Below the pieces are notes generated by a model, which did not search any database, was not told the origin of the DNA, and saw only the letters and a list, made by a program, of their open reading frames with translations. This document shows positions 58,966 to 64,000 of a stretch of DNA of 64,000 nt, one piece after another. The position numbers were made by a program, and so were the translations under genes. Origin of the DNA: Bugula neritina (taxonomy: Eukaryota; Bryozoa; Gymnolaemata; Cheilostomatida; Bugulidae); contig OZ037766.1 in NCBI GenBank assembly GCA_964035545.1, positions 14,125,222 through 14,189,221 of the forward strand, given 5' to 3'. How positions within the stretch are numbered: the first letter of the stretch is position 1; each line of letters begins with the position of its first letter.

Positions 58966-61900
58966 AGACTGACGACCGTGACAATGATGACGAGAATACT
59001 TTTTCATAATGAAGCATTATTTTTAGACATTTGTTCTATATTTTGTTACTGCCAATTTGATTTTGATTATCTCTCATGCTTCTTTTTCTCTAAATAATTT
59101 TACAGAATCTTGTTGATTTTTGCAGATGTTAAACGGCTACTGACAGACTATAGCAAATGATTCACTTGGGCTGTGCTCAAAAGATTTCAATATTTATTCA
59201 TATCAAGATTTATTTTGTGCTATAATTTTATAAATATAGTTTTTTTTTCATACATCAGCATGACTTTTTTTTATTTTTGTATAAATAACTTGGTCATACA
59301 ATTATTCTGCATGCTTATGCCGCATGCAATATGTCGATTCATAACAGACATATATGTTTATATGAACAACTTGGTTTTAATTTGAGAAAGCCTCTTGTGC
59401 GCAGTCTTTAAATTCAGTATCAGCATAGAATTCTAAGTAAGAGGCAATTATTTTTGGTATTTCAGCAAATATTTTTTCTTCAACATAGCTTGGTAAAATT
59501 GCATACTATTTTGCACAATCCACATTTCTTTTTATCACCCACCCAAAATGCCGATTTGTTTTTTACAATATCTTGAGTTTGGGTAAAGATAGAATTCTAG
59601 AGTTTGTAGATTCAGAATCAGCACAAAATTTTGATCTAGAAACAATTTTTTTTGAGTAGCCACCTAGTAAAGTGTAATAAGCCAATTTTTTGAGCACTTT
59701 TTGGGAGGTTACTTCTAAACTAATATATAATATCTACAGTAGATGTTTATAAATCTATGAAGTATGCTATTATAATTTGAGTTGGCCCTATCAGTTTTAC
59801 AAAAGCTAAACTTGCACACAGAAGTTGCCAATAGAGATTTTAAATGATCAATTTTGATTTGAGTATTTTCAAGAAGAATTCTAAGTTTCAACTTACTTAT
59901 TGAAGCAATGATGACACATTTGTAGTACTTGGTTATATTATTAAATATTCAACTACCTGGCGTATTTCAACCAATAGCGGTTTTTTAATTCTAAAAATAT
60001 AATGTATAAGGTAAGAAGACAAAAATGCATATAAATGAAGCTGCTATTGAGGTATTATTTAACCTAAGGCGTAATGTTGCAAAACTAACACTGGTATAAC
60101 TTCTGTTTGTGAAAGAATGAATGCAATGAAGAGTAGAAGTAGTTCCAGAGCTGGCGCTTTTTGAGTAATTTTAGTTTTAGTCAATATTTTTTTAGCATGA
60201 GAAGTTGCTTCTGAAGTAAATTAGGGAGAGGGGGTTAACTTCAAATGCTTTGCCACACAAAAGTGCATACCAGTAATCTAAATTCTAAGACAAGCAAAAA
60301 TCTGCACCAATATGGCCAGAACTTTTATTTTAATGAAGTAGGGGAATGTTGGTTTTTTTAAATGACCCTGTAAGGCAGATGCACAGATTTACTAATCCTA
60401 TAATAATGTGGCAATGAGTGAAAGATGAAACCTGCAGCTTCCTAATATTATGGTGCTAGTAACTTCTATGATGAGTATATTAAAATTTAAAGTTGGGATA
60501 ACTACTCAACCCGATGTTTATTGAGGCATCCATCAAATTTCTGTTTTACAAATTTTGCAAATTCTTTGATATTTGCCAATTATGCTTTTTAACTTATATG
60601 TAAGGCATACATAAAAGAGTCAATGCGCAGAAGTGTTCCTTTTTTCACTAGTTTGAATTGAGAATTGACAAAGCAGTTTAGTATGTTGTAAGAACTAAGA
60701 ACTACTACTTATATACATACCATATATTTGAAAAAAATATGAAATAAAAAATAATCAACAGTGAAAATTCAAAAAAGCTTAAAAAACGCTTAGAAAGTTC
60801 CAAAATAACTTACAAATTCAGTGTACACTTTCATATTTGAAAAGAAAAGAAATGCTGCAATATTGGCTGCTAATAGGCTAGAATGGCATATAAAGTCAAA
60901 GCACAGCTCACCATATTATACACTTTTACCAATAATATAGATCATATACCTAACTACACCATTTACATGCAATTGTTTAAAGTCTCCATCCTTGATATAT
61001 AGTGCTGACGGTAGAGGTTTTAATTAGGATGACAAGAGGAAAGGATTCTCAACATGTTTTTACCTGTAGCACAGATCGATAATAAACAGCAACAGGAAAG
61101 GTGGCTGGGCAGCTTTTTAATCAATGTTTATACTGTGTCATGTGCTGTCATGTACAGTACTGCATGCTGACATAACAATATACATATGCAGTCATCAGCA
61201 AGTGTCTCCAGACCCTTTATAATCTTGAGTTTCTCATATGATGTTTGGTCCAAGAATCATGTTCACAACCTATGGCCAACATAGGTCTAAGTACATGATA
61301 TGTTTACGTCATACTACGCCAGCAGTCGAACTACTACACCACTGTGCGTTCTCTATTTAAAACCTACGGATCATTTAATTAAATACTGATTAGTTCTCTT
61401 GAATTGGTCCTTATTTGTAATCTACAATGGCCAGTTTTCAGCATGCTTCATAGCATACATAGGGCATTGGAGTTACCTACTCATTTTAGAGCTAACAGAA
61501 TTACAACTGATGAACAAGTGAATGGCTTTCAAAACTGCCTTCAGAGGAAAATAAGGCAGAGCTTTGCTATATAATATTATTTAATTACCTCTACCCTTTG
61601 AAAATACCACCACTTACCAGCAAGAGTTATAGGAAAAGCCCAATAGTTCTATTAGAGAATATTGTTATTGGAGACTGGAGAAATTTTCACCAACAACCAA
61701 GAATTTATTTACTTTATGTATGCCATTGGAACTTTTGATAAGCCAGAGATAATTTAAGGGAATAGAATTTCTTAACTTGACAGTTCAATCTTAAAGACAG
61801 CAACTATAAGGCATTTTTAGGCCAGCTTTTGAGTGTTTTTAGTTTCTAATAAATAGTTATTACAACAGCTAGTTATTTATTGCATTAAAACATCTTTCTG

Positions 61901-62117
61901 CATGTAGATTAGAGTTTAACTGATTACCAGACAGTGCGGCCAACAGGAAATTCTTTCAAAGTATTATAGGATATAAAATATGTACAATGCATTAGCAGCA
62001 AAAACTTACAAACATAAGCATCTTATTTCAAGTATTTTCCTTACAATAAGTCAACCATGTAAAGTTTGATGAGGTTACATGGTGGAACCAAATAGATGAT
62101 GATTCAAAATGTATAAA
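58966..62117. other. Long gene-poor AT-rich stretch before NOC4L
   Basis: No splice-supported coding exon, tandem repeat or TIR element was recognised. Short hydrophobic frames (for example 59173-59385) are chance. A purine-rich GGGAGAGGGGG patch at about 60222 and a TAAATGACCCT word at 60358 recall the dispersed repeat at 20640, weakly. Confidence 0.4.
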
Positions 62118-62123
62118 TTTATT
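62118..62123 (-). promoter_or_regulatory. Polyadenylation signal of NOC4L
   Basis: A minus-strand AATAAA lies about 55 bases after the NOC4L stop codon. Confidence 0.45.
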
Positions 62124-62178
62124 AATATAATTATATTTTAATAAATGTAGTTCAATAAAAAAAAATTGCTGGTTATGG

Positions 62179-64000
62179 TCAATCTTGACAAATCCACAAA
62201 TCTTCTAGATCTTTACACTCCCATTTTAACAGCTTGCTAGGTGTTGAATGATTCAATGCAACATCTGCATGTCTTGATTTCGCTTTCTTCACTTTCCTAG
62301 TCTCGCTCTTCATCAACTAAAATGGTTACAATAATTAAATACTTTAAAACAAAATTGGTGTGTTAAAAGATGCAACTCAACATCAGCTTGGTTTAAAAAC
62401 AAGAACTTGAAACAAATGAAGATTGTTTGAACTATATTTTATATTGCTATACCGCATCATAGTTTCCCTCCAGTAGCACATCTAATGATGACTCAACTTT
62501 GGGCAAAACTTGCTCAATCCTTCTTGCCTCTGTAGCTACACGGTGATGCCAATGTTTCTGTAAGGTCTAAAAATAAGCAAAACCTGTTTACCATACAGTC
62601 CCTTCACGCACAGTGATGAATATTGCCCACAAGGCATAAACCTGTGTATTTTTATCAAACCCAGATGGGCTGTAAACCTGCCTAACACTGACAATTAAAC
62701 TGAATTAAACACCTGTTACATACATATCTATTACACACATGTCAGCTTCACAAGTAAGAGCCCACAATCTATTCACCTTTATACTAGATTTCTATATATG
62801 AGCTCACACTCATTTAGATGAAAACTTATGTAGCGTCACTATCATAAAATAAACTAACTTTAATCTCCCACAGCGAGCTTTCTGCAGCTCGACACTTTGA
62901 CAAATCAGCCTGAAGAGGCAGAAAAGGATCGGTCTGCTCATCACAGCAGGTGTCTCTGTGAATCAGGAACCTGCATGTGTTGTGTCGGATCAGCAGATTG
63001 ATAATGAACTCAATGACGAGCAAGGCCGCAGACGGTGGAGCAGTCAACGCCATTCTGGCCAACTTCTTTATGAAGGCAGCAGTGATGTAGGTGGGAAGTA
63101 ACCTAGAAGTTAGTGTAACATGAAACAGTATAATATCCCCCGTACAGTCTACAAATTTCATAGAATCAGCTTTTGGAATACCTGAAAACAGTTAGATTTT
63201 AGAGACAATAGAAAAACATGGAAGTAAAAACAATATTCAAAATAATTAAATTCTTGTACTTGAATATGAACGCATGCAGGTAATACAAATACAGAATTAA
63301 AATTAAAGAAAATTGTCTATTATTGCCCTATCCTAAAACTTGTAGCTGTGGTAGTTTCTGGTTGTACCAGCAAACATATTCAATAGTTTTACGTGAAGGA
63401 CTAGCAATTAGATTCTGCCAAATTATACATAAAATAAGAATCTGTACTTACAATGACTGTAGAAATATGTCCAGTAGATGGAAGAATCGAGCCATATACT
63501 TGACAGAAAAGATTTCTGTGCTCATTATGCTGTACAGTTTTGTGTAGAAGTCAGGATATTCCAAAGAGTGTTGCGTCATCAGAATAAAAAGTCCATTGAG
63601 AGCCATTAGGCTGACTGCACCACCTTTAAGTATATATGAAGTAATGAAATAGTCATGGATTAACATAAACTATAGAAATTTCTATTACTAACTTGACAAA
63701 GATAAAACTCATTTTAATTCAATATGAAAGTAAGATATGATTCAAATGAAATTAGTAAAACTTACAAGGGCTAGCACAAAAACTTAGATGTGAAATTATC
63801 GTTACAGACAAATGACACAAACAAAAATAACAGTAAAATCGATCATATCAAATTTTATTTCAAAGGCATTTTATTGGCTATAAAAAACAGATAAACAACA
63901 TGCTAATATTATTGCAAAAATTATGGCAGCAATTGATGACTGTTGATGTGGTCTATAACCATAGGAGTTATGTTACTGACCTTTGTCATAGCAAGATAAC
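62179..64000 (-). CDS. NOC4L: Nucleolar complex protein 4 homolog (NOC4L), C-terminal exons, 5' end beyond the window
   Basis: Exons (high to low): a partial exon 63981-64000 at the edge, then 63669-63452, 63102-62859, 62566-62453 and 62316-62179; phases agree. Residues visible are about 243. The CBF/Mak21 domain core is clear: AVSLMALNGLFILM, LEYPDFYTKLYS, KYMARFFHLLDIF, LPTYITAAFIKKLARMALT, APPSAALLVIEFI, then LLIRHNTCRFLIHR, ESSLWEIK, and QKHWHHRVATEARRI matching the QRHYHPEVSKAA region of the human protein. NOC4 pairs with NOP14 in the small-subunit processome in the nucleolus and is needed for 40S ribosome assembly. The last exon is Lys-rich with a divergent end (LKWECKDL). The edge exon reads YLAMTK, which fits the segment before MLIHDYFITSY. 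It is convergent with zinc finger gene 2, about 6 kb away. Confidence 0.93.

Overview
This is a nuclear window from an animal, most likely a marine invertebrate. The DNA is AT-rich, genes are split by many GT-AG introns (one is GC-AG), and the encoded proteins are metazoan families (CCDC87, TRMO, STK32, SNX24, NOC4L, C2H2 zinc fingers). AT microsatellites, MITEs, a LINE and an LTR-element relic lie between and inside the genes. The protein style and repeat types suit a lophotrochozoan-type invertebrate, but the sequence alone does not settle the phylum. Gene models below were built by hand from open frames, splice sites, intron-phase agreement and remembered family sequences.

Layout, left to right. 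(1) 1-335, + : last exon of an unknown Ser/Asn-rich protein. (2) 1150-2240, - : decayed LINE reverse-transcriptase fragment. (3) 2663-17361, - : CCDC87 orthologue in 26 coding exons. (4) 19597-22000, + : TRMO, the tRNA A37 methyltransferase, in 4 exons, head-to-head with CCDC87. (5) 23295-24932, - : unidentified gene piece with an apparent frameshift and a TIR element in its intron. (6) 25029-29300: microsatellites, a 24-unit CAG tract, a degenerate hexamer array, a Ty3/gypsy relic and a hAT MITE with perfect 8-bp target duplications. (7) 30044-38676, + : STK32/YANK kinase in 11 exons, tail-to-tail with (8) 38917-41452, - : SNX24-like PX protein in 6 exons. (9) 44270-48159 and 51857-55931, + : tandem paralogous 12-finger C2H2 genes with an N-terminal CxxC ribbon and a conserved domain I do not recognise; a 1.2-kb TIR transposon sits between them. 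(10) 55932-62178: gene-poor AT-rich DNA with a tandem duplication and a decayed repeat ORF. (11) 62179-64000, - : 3' half of NOC4L, running off the right edge.

The genes are housekeeping or tissue genes with no shared pathway, and I see no operon-like system. The two most unusual features are the tandem zinc-finger pair with its uncharacterised N-terminal module, and three long arrays of degenerate hexamers (consensus about ASTAAN on one strand, NTTAST on the other). Each array occupies a divergent or probably divergent intergenic gap (CCDC87/TRMO, unknown gene/STK32, SNX24/zinc finger 1). I noticed none in the convergent or tandem gaps. Long hairpins are embedded in two of the arrays.
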